64,000 nucleotides of DNA from Clostridiales bacterium (GTDB taxonomy: Bacteria; Bacillota; Clostridia; Oscillospirales; Oscillospiraceae), in the NCBI GenBank assembly GCA_019420945.1, contig JAHZGF010000042.1, positions 62,001 to 126,000 of the forward strand. The letters are read 5' to 3'. The translations under genes were made by a program, and so were the position numbers. How positions within the stretch are numbered: position 1 is the first letter of the stretch; each line of letters starts with the position of its first letter. Shown one piece after another: positions 8,473-17,206 of the stretch. Below the pieces are notes generated by a model. The model did not search any database, was not told the DNA's origin, and saw only the letters and a list, made by a program, of their open reading frames with translations.

Positions 8473-9765
8473 ATGAGTTACAGCCATCTTGACTTACTCT
8501 GCTATCTGCTGCTCTACTCCTTTGTGGGCTGGATCGTGGAGGTGGTCTTTGTCTCGATTCGGGACAAACAGCTTCGCAACCGGGGCTTTTTCAATTTGCC
8601 CTTCTGCCTGTCCTACGGTGTGGCAATGGATATCCTGATCCTGGTGCTGCCTACCATGGAGAATCACTATCTGGGCCAGTACATCGCCTGTCTCATCGTG
8701 TCCTCAGTGGTGACCTTCCTCTCCGGCGGCCTGGCCAAGCGCATCAGCCGCACGGAGCTCTGGAAGTACCAGGAGAACGCCCTGTTTGCCGGCAGCCGCA
8801 AATGGTTCCTGCTGTCTCTGCTCCAAGCCTTGGCTTTTTATGGCGCCTATCTGCTGCTGCACCCGGTGTTTTTCACCCTGGTGAATCTGCTGCCGGATCT
8901 GCTGGTGACGGTGGCCTGCACCGTTATGGGGATTTTGCTGGCGGTGGACTTCGTGCTGATTCTGCTGGCCATGCGGCGTCGCCGAACCTCGGCGGAGCTG
9001 GAGGAGTTCCAGGCTCAACGGCAAAAGGGAAAGCGGGGGCTGAGCCAGGCTCTGTACCGTTTGGTCTGGAACCGGCTGGATAAAGCCTATCCCAATCTGG
9101 ACCGTATGGAGGAGCAGGGGGAGAAGCATACCTTTGCCCAGGGCGTGTGTTTTGATAAGCTGGTCTGGGTGTTTCTTATCTGCTCGCTGCTGGGAGATCT
9201 GATTGAAACGGTGTTCTGCCGTTTCACTGCCGGAGTGTGGATGAGCCGCACCAGCCTGATTTACGGTACCTTCAGTGTGGTCTGGGGCATTGGGGCCGTG
9301 GTGCTGACGGTGGTACTTCAGAAACTGGCGGATAAAGAGGATCGGTATGTATTCCTGGCGGGCTTCTTTGTGGGCGGCGTCTACGAATATATGTGCAGCG
9401 TGTTTACCGAAGTGTTCTTTGGCACCACCTTCTGGGATTACAGCAATATGCCCTTTAACTTCGGAGGCCGCACCAACCTGCTGTTCTGCGTGTTCTGGGG
9501 CCTGCTGGCGGTGGTCTGGATCAAGGGGCTTTACCCTAGGCTCAGCAACCTGATTGAAAAAATCCCGCCGGTGGCGGGCAAAATCATCACCTGGGTGGTG
9601 CTGGTGCTGCTGGTATTGGATATCTTTATCAGTGTGGCGGCCATGCTGCGCTATGTGCAGCGGGTGAATGATCCAGTGGCCTACAACGTGATCCAGCAAT
9701 TCCTGGATCAGGCCTACCCGGACCGAATGATCGAGTGGGTGTGGCCCAACATGAGACTGTCTTAA
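8473..9765 (+). CDS. Polytopic membrane protein with two DUF1113 (CmpB-like permease) domains
   Basis: This protein of about 430 residues has two copies of the PF06541 ('putative ABC transporter permease', DUF1113) fold. The N-terminal copy starts LLYSFVGWIVEVVFVS and includes the family hallmark RGFFNLPFCLSYG. The second copy, from about residue 225, includes LIYGTFSVVWGIGAV and FWDYSNMPFNFGGRTNLLF. A charged cytoplasmic loop (about 165-215) separates them. About ten membrane helices are expected. Despite the family name no ABC ATPase is nearby, and a transport role is unproven. ATGs occur at 8467 and 8473; the second has better spacing (nine bases) from GGAG. It is convergent with glnS, with a shared terminator. 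Confidence 0.8.
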   Translation: MSYSHLDLLCYLLLYSFVGWIVEVVFVSIRDKQLRNRGFFNLPFCLSYGVAMDILILVLPTMENHYLGQYIACLIVSSVVTFLSGGLAKRISRTELWKYQENALFAGSRKWFLLSLLQALAFYGAYLLLHPVFFTLVNLLPDLLVTVACTVMGILLAVDFVLILLAMRRRRTSAELEEFQAQRQKGKRGLSQALYRLVWNRLDKAYPNLDRMEEQGEKHTFAQGVCFDKLVWVFLICSLLGDLIETVFCRFTAGVWMSRTSLIYGTFSVVWGIGAVVLTVVLQKLADKEDRYVFLAGFFVGGVYEYMCSVFTEVFFGTTFWDYSNMPFNFGGRTNLLFCVFWGLLAVVWIKGLYPRLSNLIEKIPPVAGKIITWVVLVLLVLDIFISVAAMLRYVQRVNDPVAYNVIQQFLDQAYPDRMIEWVWPNMRLS

Positions 9766-9770
9766 ACAAA

Positions 9771-9810
9771 AATCCCTGGCTTCCGCCGTCAAAGCGGAAG
9801 CCGGGGATTT
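9771..9810. terminator. Bidirectional terminator between the membrane protein gene and glnS
   Basis: A long inverted repeat (CCCTGGCTTCCGC / GCGGAAGCCGGGG) is flanked by A-rich and T-containing sequence. It serves the two convergent genes. Confidence 0.75.
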
Positions 9811-9822
9811 GTATATGCCGTA

Positions 9823-11514
9823 TTATTTTGCGGGCTTGAAGCTGTCCTTCAGGGAAACACTGCGGTTGAACACCAGATGCTCCGGGGTGGAGTCCTTGTT
9901 GTCCACGCAGAAGTAGCCCTGCCGCAGGAACTGGAAGGAAGCGGGGGCAGTGGCACCGGCCAGTGAGGCCTCCAGCTTGCAGTCGGTGAGCACTTCCAGG
10001 GAGTTGGGGTTCAGGCAGTCCAGGAAATTCTTTCCGCCGGCGTCGGGGGCGGCGTCGGAGAACAGATTGTCATAGAGCCGAACCTCAGCGGTGATGGCGG
10101 TGGCAGCGTCCACCCAGTGGATGGTGGCGCCCTTCACCTTGCGGCCGTCGGCGGGGTTGCCGCCCCGGGACTCAGGATCGTACTCCGCAAAGACTTCCAC
10201 CACGTTGCCGTCCTCGTCGGTGCGGCAGCCGGCGCAGCGGATCAGATAGGCGCTCTTGAGGCGGCACTCCATGCCGTCGGGATACAGCCGCTTATACTTG
10301 GGCACCGGGCACTGGAGGAAGTCATCCCGCTCAATATACAGATGCCGGGAGAAGGTGACGGTGTGGGTGCCCATCTCCGGGTGCTTGGGGTGGTTCTCCA
10401 CCTCAAAGGTCTCGCTCTGGCCCTCGGGATAGTTGACGATGGTCAGCTTCAGGGGCCGGATTACCGCCATGACCCGCCGGGCGGTGTCATCCAGGTCGGC
10501 CCGCAGGCAGTGCTCCAGGAAGGCATACTCCACGGTGGAGTCAGACTTGGCCACGCCAATCTGCTCGCAGAAGGAGCGCAGGGCGGCGGGAGTGTAGCCC
10601 CGGCGGCGCAGGCCGCAGACGGTGGGCATCCGGGGATCGTCCCAGCCGGAGACATAGTTCTGCTCCACCAGCTGGCGCAGCTTCCGCTTGCTCATCACCG
10701 TGTGGTCGATGCCCAGCCGGGCAAACTCGATCTGACGGGGCTTGTGGTAGGGAATGGTGATGTTGTCCACCACCCAGTCGTAGAGGGGACGGTGGGATTC
10801 AAACTCCAGGGTGCACAGGGAGTGGGTGATCCCCTCCAGGGCATCCTCGATGGGATGGGCGAAGTCGTACATGGGGTAGATGCACCACTCATCCCCGGTG
10901 CGGTGATGGGCCATGTGCTTGATACGGTAGATGGCCGGATCCCGCATGTTGAAGTTGCCGCTGGCCAGGTCGATCTTGGCCCGGAGGGTCATGGCTCCGT
11001 CGGGGAACTCCCCGGCCCGCATCCGGGCAAAGAGGTCCAGAGACTCCTCAATGGGCCGATCCCGATAGGGGCTGACGGCGGGGGTGTTCACATCGCCCCG
11101 GTTGGCGCTCATCTCCTCGGGGGTCAGCTGGCACACATAGGCCAGCCCCTTCTTGATGAGCTCCACAGCGAACTGATACATCTGCTCAAAATAATCGCTG
11201 GCATAGTGGAACTCCGCCCAGTCATAGCCCAGCCAGTGGATATCCTCCTGGATGGCGTCCACATACTCGGTGTCCTCTTTGGTGGGGTTGGTGTCGTCCA
11301 TCCGCAGGTTGCAGATACCGTTATATTTAGCGGCGGTGCCAAAATCCACAAAGATGGCCTTGGCATGACCGATGTGCAGATAGCCATTGGGCTCCGGTGG
11401 GAAACGGGTGTGCACCTGCATCCCCTCGTACTGTCCTCCCTGGGCCAGATCCTCGTCAATAAAATCGTGAATAAAATTCTGGCTCATGACAGTGTCCTTT
11501 ACTTCATCCGCCAT
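9823..11514 (-). CDS. glnS: Glutamine--tRNA ligase
   Basis: GlnRS directly attaches glutamine to tRNA-Gln. The 563-residue product carries the class I signature [17 protein letters not shown] near residue 40 and the KMSKS-equivalent [11 protein letters not shown] near 270. The two-part beta-barrel anticodon-binding domain follows, as in gamma-proteobacterial GlnRS. Many Clostridia lack GlnRS and instead use GluRS with GatCAB, so its presence here suggests an inherited transfer event, which is an inference. The start is ATG at 11514, seven bases after AGGAG; an in-frame GTG three codons upstream overlaps that site. It is monocistronic, with its own promoter divergent from the thioredoxin pair. 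Confidence 0.95.
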   Translation of the reverse strand: MADEVKDTVMSQNFIHDFIDEDLAQGGQYEGMQVHTRFPPEPNGYLHIGHAKAIFVDFGTAAKYNGICNLRMDDTNPTKEDTEYVDAIQEDIHWLGYDWAEFHYASDYFEQMYQFAVELIKKGLAYVCQLTPEEMSANRGDVNTPAVSPYRDRPIEESLDLFARMRAGEFPDGAMTLRAKIDLASGNFNMRDPAIYRIKHMAHHRTGDEWCIYPMYDFAHPIEDALEGITHSLCTLEFESHRPLYDWVVDNITIPYHKPRQIEFARLGIDHTVMSKRKLRQLVEQNYVSGWDDPRMPTVCGLRRRGYTPAALRSFCEQIGVAKSDSTVEYAFLEHCLRADLDDTARRVMAVIRPLKLTIVNYPEGQSETFEVENHPKHPEMGTHTVTFSRHLYIERDDFLQCPVPKYKRLYPDGMECRLKSAYLIRCAGCRTDEDGNVVEVFAEYDPESRGGNPADGRKVKGATIHWVDAATAITAEVRLYDNLFSDAAPDAGGKNFLDCLNPNSLEVLTDCKLEASLAGATAPASFQFLRQGYFCVDNKDSTPEHLVFNRSVSLKDSFKPAK

Positions 11515-11576
11515 GCTTTTCACTCCTGTCTCTCGGATATCATAGGTTTCTTTGCGTCTAAAAACGCATATGCTAC

Positions 11577-11604
11577 ATTATACCGAAATCGGAAGAAAAA
11601 TCAA
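11577..11604 (-). promoter_or_regulatory. Promoter of glnS
   Basis: On the minus strand TTGATT (11599-11604) and TATAAT (11577-11582) are spaced 16 bp apart, about 60 bases before the start codon. I see no T-box motif. Confidence 0.65.
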
Positions 11605-11624
11605 CGGTACAACCGGGGAATTTC

Positions 11625-11652
11625 TTGTGTTTTCACGCAATTTGAGTATAAT
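11625..11652 (+). promoter_or_regulatory. Promoter of the thioredoxin reductase-thioredoxin operon
   Basis: TTGTGT (11625-11630) and TATAAT (11647-11652) are spaced 16 bp apart, and GAGGAGG precedes the ATG at 11673. Confidence 0.6.
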
Positions 11653-11672
11653 GGGAGCGAGGAGGCGAAGCT

Positions 11673-12527
11673 ATGCATGATATTTTGATTTTGGGAGCGG
11701 GTCCTGCCGGCCTGTCCGCCGCGGTGGCGGCAAGGCAGAAGAACCGCTCTGTTTTGGTGATCTCCAATCCCGCCGCCTCAAACCCTTTGTACCGGGCGGA
11801 ACGGGTGGACAATTACCTGGGTATGCCCGGTCTGACGGGGGCCCAGATGCTCTCGGAATTTGAGGACCACGCCCGGAAAATGGGGGTGGAGTTTGTCACC
11901 GGCCGGGCCATCAGCGCCATGGTATTGGGGGATCAGTGCTTTCTGACCGTGGGCAGCGAAGTGTTTGAGGGCAAGCGGCTCATTCTGGCCACCGGTGTGG
12001 CCCGGGGCGCAAAATATCCCGGAGAACAGGAATTCTTGGGCCGGGGGGTCAGCTACTGCGCCACCTGCGACGGAATGCTGTACCGCAACCGCCCGGTAGT
12101 GGTGGTGAGCCGGAGTAAGGACGCTCCCATGGAGGCAAACTATCTCTCCTCCCTGGGCTGCCAGGTGACCTATGTATCTCCCCAGACCCCGGTGGGGCTG
12201 GCGGAGGGGATTCCCTTCGTCCGGGCCGGAAAGTTGGAGATTCTGGGAGAAGAAACCGTCACCGGCGTGACGGCAGACGGCGGAAAAATCCCCTGTGACG
12301 GGGTGTTTATCCTGCGGGAGACCGTAGTGCCCACGGAGCTTTTCCCGGAGCTGGAGACTTGGGAAGGTGCTGTTCGGGTGGATCGGCAGATGCGCACCAA
12401 CCTGCCCGGGGTCTTTGCCGCCGGAGATTGTACCGGAAAGCCCCTCCAGATCGCCAAGGCGGTGGGGGAGGGCCTCATTGCCGCTGAGTGCGCGGCGGAT
12501 GAACTCAATGAAATGGAAAGGAAGTAA
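11673..12527 (+). CDS. Thioredoxin reductase-like flavoprotein lacking canonical NADPH motifs
   Basis: The 284-residue protein has the FAD-binding N-terminus ILGAGPAGLSAA, the redox pair CATC (C129, C132) and the C-terminal FAD motif GVFAAGDCTG. All are features of low-molecular-weight thioredoxin reductase (TrxB), which reduces thioredoxin. In place of the GGGDSA nucleotide-binding loop and the HRRxxxR NADPH signature it has VVVSRSKDAPMEA and VTYVSPQTPVG. It is also shorter than ordinary TrxB (about 310). This recalls the ferredoxin-dependent flavin thioredoxin reductases (FFTR) of clostridia and the related deeply rooted group. Five bases separate it from thioredoxin, so the pair is a unit. 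The electron donor is the open question. Confidence 0.85.
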   Translation: MHDILILGAGPAGLSAAVAARQKNRSVLVISNPAASNPLYRAERVDNYLGMPGLTGAQMLSEFEDHARKMGVEFVTGRAISAMVLGDQCFLTVGSEVFEGKRLILATGVARGAKYPGEQEFLGRGVSYCATCDGMLYRNRPVVVVSRSKDAPMEANYLSSLGCQVTYVSPQTPVGLAEGIPFVRAGKLEILGEETVTGVTADGGKIPCDGVFILRETVVPTELFPELETWEGAVRVDRQMRTNLPGVFAAGDCTGKPLQIAKAVGEGLIAAECAADELNEMERK

Positions 12528-12532
12528 TTATA

Positions 12533-12853
12533 ATGGCAGTTGTGCATTTCAGCAAGGAAGGGTTTGAAAAGGCCAAGGCCCAGGGGGGCATCATGCTGGT
12601 GGATTTCTGGGCCACCTGGTGTGGTCCCTGCAAGATGATCGCCCCGGTGATCGAGCAGCTGGCGGTGCAGTATGATGGCCGCGTGATTGTGGGTAAGGTG
12701 GACGTGGATCAGGAGCCGGATCTGGCTCGGGAATACGGCGTCATGTCCATCCCCAACGTGATTCTCTTCAAGGATGGCAAGGAAGTGGACCGGAAGGTGG
12801 GGGTCATGCCCGCCAGCGCCTACAGCCAGGCTCTGGAGGCCTTGCTGGGCTGA
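12533..12853 (+). CDS. trxA: Thioredoxin
   Basis: This is a canonical 106-residue thioredoxin. The active site WCGPC is at residues 29-33, with buried Asp24 in MLVDFWA and the cis-proline loop YGVMSIPNVILF. It reduces protein disulfides in the cytoplasm, receiving electrons from a reductase, very likely the flavoprotein encoded immediately upstream. ATG 12533 begins five bases after the reductase stop and uses the ribosome binding site GGAAGG at the end of the reductase gene. No truncation or unusual residue is visible. Confidence 0.97.
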   Translation: MAVVHFSKEGFEKAKAQGGIMLVDFWATWCGPCKMIAPVIEQLAVQYDGRVIVGKVDVDQEPDLAREYGVMSIPNVILFKDGKEVDRKVGVMPASAYSQALEALLG

Positions 12854-12868
12854 GTAACGGTTTGGTTT

Positions 12869-12908
12869 CCTCTGTCAGGTCCCTCTTTTCGGAGGGGCTT
12901 GACAGAGG
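12869..12908. repeat. Long hairpin after trxA
   Basis: CCTCTGTCA (12869-12877) pairs perfectly with TGACAGAGG (12900-12908), and an inner stem CCCTC/GAGGG extends it. No T run follows, so it is not a standard terminator. A TATAAT (12912-12917) starts four bases after it. Confidence 0.6.
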
Positions 12909-12969
12909 GGATATAATACATCATAAGGAAGCAGGAACGCGCCGGAATAGAGTCGGTGGCCCCTGTTGT

Positions 12970-13018
12970 CGCACTGTCATGCTCTGAAGGACGGAGCATC
13001 AGCCAGTGCGCTTTTTTT
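12970..13018 (+). terminator. Rho-independent terminator upstream of the lipoprotein gene
   Basis: The hairpin has an outer stem CGCACTG/CAGTGCG (12970-12976, 13004-13010) and an inner stem ATGCTC/GAGCAT (12979-12984, 12994-12999), followed by seven Ts (13012-13018). It could end the trx transcript or a short leader starting near 12924. Confidence 0.85.
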
Positions 13019-13045
13019 ATGCCCAAATTGACTGGAGGATGTATG

Positions 13046-14065
13046 ATGAACAAGAGAACTGTCCTTGCGATGCTGCTGTCTGCTGTTTTGAGTCTGGGGG
13101 TGCTGGTGAGCTGCGGCGCCTCCGGAGCAACCCCTGAAGCGGAGCCTGCCGGATTGGCTGTTTCAGAAGAGAGTTATGGTCTGGAGGATTTGGAGGGGCT
13201 GATCTCCGGGCTGGAGGATGTGGCGGTGATTCAAGGCTCCCAGCGAGTAGATCTGAAAGGACTGGTGTCCTGGGATAATACTGTGGTACAAGATGTCACC
13301 CTGGAGGCCGGGCCCCTGGATTTTAACACCCAGTCTGCCGTCACCGTCACCTGGACCATCACCGCCGATGCCCAGGCGCTGGCCCAGCACCTTGGGGACA
13401 ACTTCAATGGTGAGGCGGGGGAGACGGTGACTGTCGTGGAAAACACCAAGGTCTATGTGATCTCCCAGGCTGAGGCGGCGGAGTTCCAGTCCCGGCACCC
13501 GGAGGTGCCCATTTACGGCTCTGACAATGCGCCCTATGATCCTGCTGCGGTAGATCAGGCCCCCCAGGCTGAAGCGGCCCAGGAGCAAGGGGCTGGGGAG
13601 GTGCCGGAACAGCAGGATCCCTCCGGCACGGATGACAGCCAGGCGGAAGAGACTGCCGACAACACTGACAACAAAACCAGCGGCACCAATTACAATGATG
13701 CCGGTACCGGCAATCAGACATCTGGAGGCACTGCTCAGCCCACCGAGCCGGAGCATCAGCATGTGTGGCATGATTTCATTGCCCAGCGCTGGGTAGAGAC
13801 CATCGTCACCGTCCCCGACTACGAGACCCAAAAGACTCCGGTGGGCACCAATTTCATCTTTGCCTATGACGGGTTTACTACCTCGGATATTGAGGAGGCC
13901 AAGGCTCACGCCGTGGAGCTGATTTACGCCGGCGTGCCCGATAACTACCGCACGGAGACCATCTACGAGACCGAAACCGTGCAGGTGGGCTCCCATGAGG
14001 AGGATCAGGGCTGGTATGAGGACTATGTGGTATTCCAGTACTGCGACTGCGGCGCCGTCCGGTGA
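13046..14065 (+). CDS. Predicted lipoprotein with low-complexity linker, function unknown
   Basis: This secreted lipoprotein has 339 residues from ATG 13046 (GGAGG seven bases upstream; ATG 13043 is an alternative). The N-terminus MNKRTVLAMLLSAVLSLG is a signal peptide and LVSC (C23) a lipobox. Residues of about 45-150 form a beta-rich domain (SAVTVTWTITADA). A linker rich in Q, E, T, N and G follows at about 165-235. The C-terminal domain begins with HQHVWHDF and ends FQYCDCGAVR, with conserved-looking VPDYETQ and VQVGSHEEDQGWYEDY. The His and CxC residues could bind metal, although that is an inference. I know similar tails from uncharacterised clostridial surface proteins but no function. 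A terminator sits just upstream. Confidence 0.75.
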   Translation: MNKRTVLAMLLSAVLSLGVLVSCGASGATPEAEPAGLAVSEESYGLEDLEGLISGLEDVAVIQGSQRVDLKGLVSWDNTVVQDVTLEAGPLDFNTQSAVTVTWTITADAQALAQHLGDNFNGEAGETVTVVENTKVYVISQAEAAEFQSRHPEVPIYGSDNAPYDPAAVDQAPQAEAAQEQGAGEVPEQQDPSGTDDSQAEETADNTDNKTSGTNYNDAGTGNQTSGGTAQPTEPEHQHVWHDFIAQRWVETIVTVPDYETQKTPVGTNFIFAYDGFTTSDIEEAKAHAVELIYAGVPDNYRTETIYETETVQVGSHEEDQGWYEDYVVFQYCDCGAVR

Positions 14066-14104
14066 GGTCGTTTTGGCCTAAGTCAGGCAAAATCCGGGAA
14101 AACC

Positions 14105-14133
14105 TTGACATTTTTGACTGCTTTGGCTATACT
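14105..14133 (+). promoter_or_regulatory. Sigma-A promoter of the valS T-box transcript
   Basis: TTGACA (14105-14110) and TATACT (14128-14133) are spaced exactly 17 bp apart. Confidence 0.85.
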
Positions 14134-14139
14134 AAAATA

Positions 14140-14398
14140 GTTATTTGCGAAGAAGGGAAGGAGTACCCAACCGCCGAACCCTCAGAGAGGGGCCGTTTGC
14201 TGCAAGGCCCTGGCCGGCGCTGGAGAAGGTCGTCCCGGAGCACCGCCTTTGAGTCCTGTTTGGGAGGTAGAGGGCGGCGGGTTATCCCTCCGTTATCGGG
14301 GATCGAGTGCGGAGCCCTGGGAAAGCGGGCTCTGAATTCAGGTGGTACCGCGGAAAGTCTTTCGCCCTGAGCCATGAAAATGGCTCAGGGCGTTTTTT
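14140..14398 (+). promoter_or_regulatory. T-box leader of valS
   Basis: The T-box AGGTGGTACCGCGG is at 14340-14353. It is followed by a near-perfect terminator, CGCCCTGAGCCAT / ATGGCTCAGGGCG (14363-14375, 14380-14392), with six Ts. Stem I spans about 14150-14240. GUC triplets (14229-14234) lie on its 3' side and would suit valine, but I cannot fold the stem with confidence. Confidence 0.93.
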
Positions 14399-14422
14399 CA
14401 TTTCATGAAGGAGTTGAAACAA

Positions 14423-17050
14423 ATGGCAAGAGAACTGCCCAAGGTCTATGACCCCAAGGAAGTGGAAAGCCGCATCTACACCCAGTGGGAACAGAACGGC
14501 TGCTTCCGGGGAAAGGCCGACCCGGATAAGAAACCTTTTACCATCGTTATGCCGCCCCCCAACGTCACCGGCCAGTTGCACATGGGTCACGCCATGGATG
14601 CCACCATGCAGGACATCCTGACCCGGTTCAAGCGGATGCAGGGCTACGCTGCCCTGTGGGTTCCCGGCACTGACCACGCCGGCATCGCCACCCAGATCAA
14701 GGTGGAGGAGGAGCTGCGGGTCAAGGAGGGGCTGAGCCGCTACGACCTGGGCCGGGAGAAATTCCTGGAGCGGGTCTGGGCCTGGAAGGAAAAGTTCGGC
14801 AACCGGATTGTGGAGCAGCAGAAAAAGCTGGGCGCCTCCTGCGACTGGGAGCGGGCTCGCTTCACCATGGACGAGGGCTGCTCCAAGGCGGTCCGGGAAG
14901 TGTTTGTCACCCTGTTTGAAAAGGGCCTCATTTACAAGGGCAGCCGCATCATCAACTGGTGCCCCCACTGCGTCACCGCTCTCTCCGATGCCGAAGTTGA
15001 GTATCAGGACAAGCCCGGCCACCTGTGGCATATGCGCTACCCCCTCACCGATGGCTCCGGCTATCTGGTGGTGGCCACCACCCGGCCCGAGACCATGATG
15101 GGCGACACCGGTGTGGCCGTCAACCCCAATGACGAGCGCTATAAGGACCTGGTGGGCAAGACTGTCACCCTGCCCATCATGAACCGGGAAATTCCCATCG
15201 TGGCCGACGAGTACGTGGAGATGGACTTCGGTACCGGCTGCGTGAAGATGACCCCCGCCCACGACCCCAACGACTTCGAGGTGGGCCTGCGCCACAACCT
15301 GGAGGTCATCCGGGTGCTGGACGACAACGGCGTGGTCAATGCCAACGGCGGCCCCTATGAGGGCATGGATCGTTACGAGTGCCGCAAGAAGGTTATTGAG
15401 GATTTGGAGGCCCTGGGCCTGATGGAGAAGGTGGAGGACTACTCCCACAACGTTGGCACCTGCTACCGCTGCCACAACGATGTGGAGCCCATCATCTCCG
15501 CCCAGTGGTTCGTTAAGATGGCTCCCCTGGCGGAAGAGGCCATGCGGGTGGTCAAGGACGGCGAGGTCAAGTTTGTTCCCGAGCGGTTCTCCAAGACCTA
15601 CCTGAACTGGATGGAGAACGTCCACGACTGGTGCATTTCCCGTCAGCTCTGGTGGGGCCATCAGATCCCGGTCTGGTACTGCGCCGACTGCGGCAAGATG
15701 ACCTGCACCCGGGAGGATCCGGAGGTCTGCCAGCACTGCGGCAGCGCCAACCTGACCCGGGACCCCGACGTGCTGGACACCTGGTTCTCCTCCGCCCTGT
15801 GGCCCTTCTCCACCCTGGGGTGGCCGGAGCAGACCGCCGATCTGGACTATTTCTATCCCACCGACGTGTTGGTCACCGGCTATGACATCATCTTCTTCTG
15901 GGTGGCCCGGATGATCTTCTCCGGCTGTGAGCAGACCAAGAAGCCTCCCTTCCACACGGTGCTCATCCACGGCCTGGTCCGGGATGCCCAGGGCCGCAAG
16001 ATGTCCAAGAGCCTGGGCAACGGCATCGACCCCCTGGAGATGATCGACCAGTACGGCTGCGACGCCCTGCGCTTTAACCTGATTACCGGCAACTCCCCCG
16101 GCAACGATATGCGCTTCTACACCGAGCGCTGCGAGGCCATGCGGAACTTTGCCAACAAGATCTGGAACGCCAGCCGGTTCCTGATGATGAACCTGACCAT
16201 CGACCAGTGCCGGCTGCCGGAGCGGCTGGAGCTGGAGGATAAGTGGATCCTGTCCAAGCTCAACACCGTGATCCGGGACGTCACCGTGAATATGGAGTCC
16301 TACGAGCTGGGCGTGGCGGCCCAAAAGCTCTATGACTTTATCTGGGACAACTACTGCGACTGGTATATCGAGCTCACCAAGGCCCGTCTCAGCGGCCAGG
16401 ACCCCGCCGCCAAGGAGCAGGCCCAGCAGGTGCTCTGCTACGTCCTGACTCAGATTCTGAAGCTGCTGCATCCCTTCATGCCCTTCATCACCGAAGAGAT
16501 CTGGCAGGCTCTGCCCCACGAGGGCGACTTCCTGATGCTCCAGTCCTGGCCTGAGTACTCCGAGGCCTTCTGCTTCGAGCAGGAGGAGCGGGCCATGGAG
16601 CTGGTGATGGACGCCATCAAGGCCATCCGCGCCCGGCGCAGCGATATGAACGTGCCCCCCTCCAAGAAGGCGGAGCTCACCGTGGTCACCGACGAGCAGG
16701 CCGTGTTCACCACCGGCGTGCCCTTCCTGAAGCGGCTGGCCAACGCCACGGAGGTCACCGTCACCGATCAGGCTCCCGCCGATCTGAACGGCCTGGTCAG
16801 CGTGGTCACCTCCGCCGCCAAGCTCTATATCCCCCTGGCGGAGCTGGTGGACCTGGAGGCCGAGCGGGCCCGACTGGCCAAGGAGATCGAGAAGGCGGAG
16901 AAATACCTCTCCGGCATCGAGAAGAAGCTGTCCAATGAGAAGTTTGTCTCCAAGGCTCCGGAGGCCGTGGTGCAGCGGGAGCGGGACAACATGGAAAAGA
17001 CCCGGGCCCTCATTGCCCAGCTGAAGGAATCTGCCGCCGCTCTGGGCTAA
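14423..17050 (+). CDS. valS: Valine--tRNA ligase
   Basis: ValRS charges tRNA-Val and edits threonine. The 875-residue class I enzyme has the HIGH motif as HMGHAMD (about residue 52) and KMSKSLGNGIDP (about 525). A full CP1 editing domain lies between them (TTRPETMMGDTGVAV, GTGCVKMTPAHDPND). The C-terminal coiled coil that clamps the tRNA (LEAERARLAKEIEKAEKYL) is intact. An in-frame ATG lies upstream at 14405, but the ribosome binding site AAGGAG (14408-14413) sits after it, so ATG 14423 is the start. It is regulated by the T-box and ended by a strong hairpin. Confidence 0.97.
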   Translation: MARELPKVYDPKEVESRIYTQWEQNGCFRGKADPDKKPFTIVMPPPNVTGQLHMGHAMDATMQDILTRFKRMQGYAALWVPGTDHAGIATQIKVEEELRVKEGLSRYDLGREKFLERVWAWKEKFGNRIVEQQKKLGASCDWERARFTMDEGCSKAVREVFVTLFEKGLIYKGSRIINWCPHCVTALSDAEVEYQDKPGHLWHMRYPLTDGSGYLVVATTRPETMMGDTGVAVNPNDERYKDLVGKTVTLPIMNREIPIVADEYVEMDFGTGCVKMTPAHDPNDFEVGLRHNLEVIRVLDDNGVVNANGGPYEGMDRYECRKKVIEDLEALGLMEKVEDYSHNVGTCYRCHNDVEPIISAQWFVKMAPLAEEAMRVVKDGEVKFVPERFSKTYLNWMENVHDWCISRQLWWGHQIPVWYCADCGKMTCTREDPEVCQHCGSANLTRDPDVLDTWFSSALWPFSTLGWPEQTADLDYFYPTDVLVTGYDIIFFWVARMIFSGCEQTKKPPFHTVLIHGLVRDAQGRKMSKSLGNGIDPLEMIDQYGCDALRFNLITGNSPGNDMRFYTERCEAMRNFANKIWNASRFLMMNLTIDQCRLPERLELEDKWILSKLNTVIRDVTVNMESYELGVAAQKLYDFIWDNYCDWYIELTKARLSGQDPAAKEQAQQVLCYVLTQILKLLHPFMPFITEEIWQALPHEGDFLMLQSWPEYSEAFCFEQEERAMELVMDAIKAIRARRSDMNVPPSKKAELTVVTDEQAVFTTGVPFLKRLANATEVTVTDQAPADLNGLVSVVTSAAKLYIPLAELVDLEAERARLAKEIEKAEKYLSGIEKKLSNEKFVSKAPEAVVQRERDNMEKTRALIAQLKESAAALG

Positions 17051-17108
17051 ATTGGGATAAATTTCCTGCCTCGACGGAGGCTGACAGAATTTTATAGCTA
17101 TATTTGAT

Positions 17109-17147
17109 AAAATCACCCTGCATCTTCGGGATGCAGGGTGATTTTTT
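17109..17147 (+). terminator. Rho-independent terminator after valS
   Basis: AATCACCCTGCATC and GATGCAGGGTGATT flank a TTCG loop and end in a T run. It separates valS from the sporulation operon. Confidence 0.9.
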
Positions 17148-17206
17148 GCACTTCTGCTCTGATCCGGGACAAGCCGGGGGAGCGGATCGGAAAGGGGAAT
17201 ACGCCG

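Noticed and set aside
10117..11688. Long plus-strand frame across glnS.
   Set aside because: It is antisense to GlnRS, lacks any domain, and its composition is that of a shadow frame.
12899..12917. TTGACA and TATAAT after trxA as a promoter.
   Set aside because: Only seven bases separate the hexamers; the TTGACA is part of a hairpin arm. Any promoter must use the TATAAT alone.
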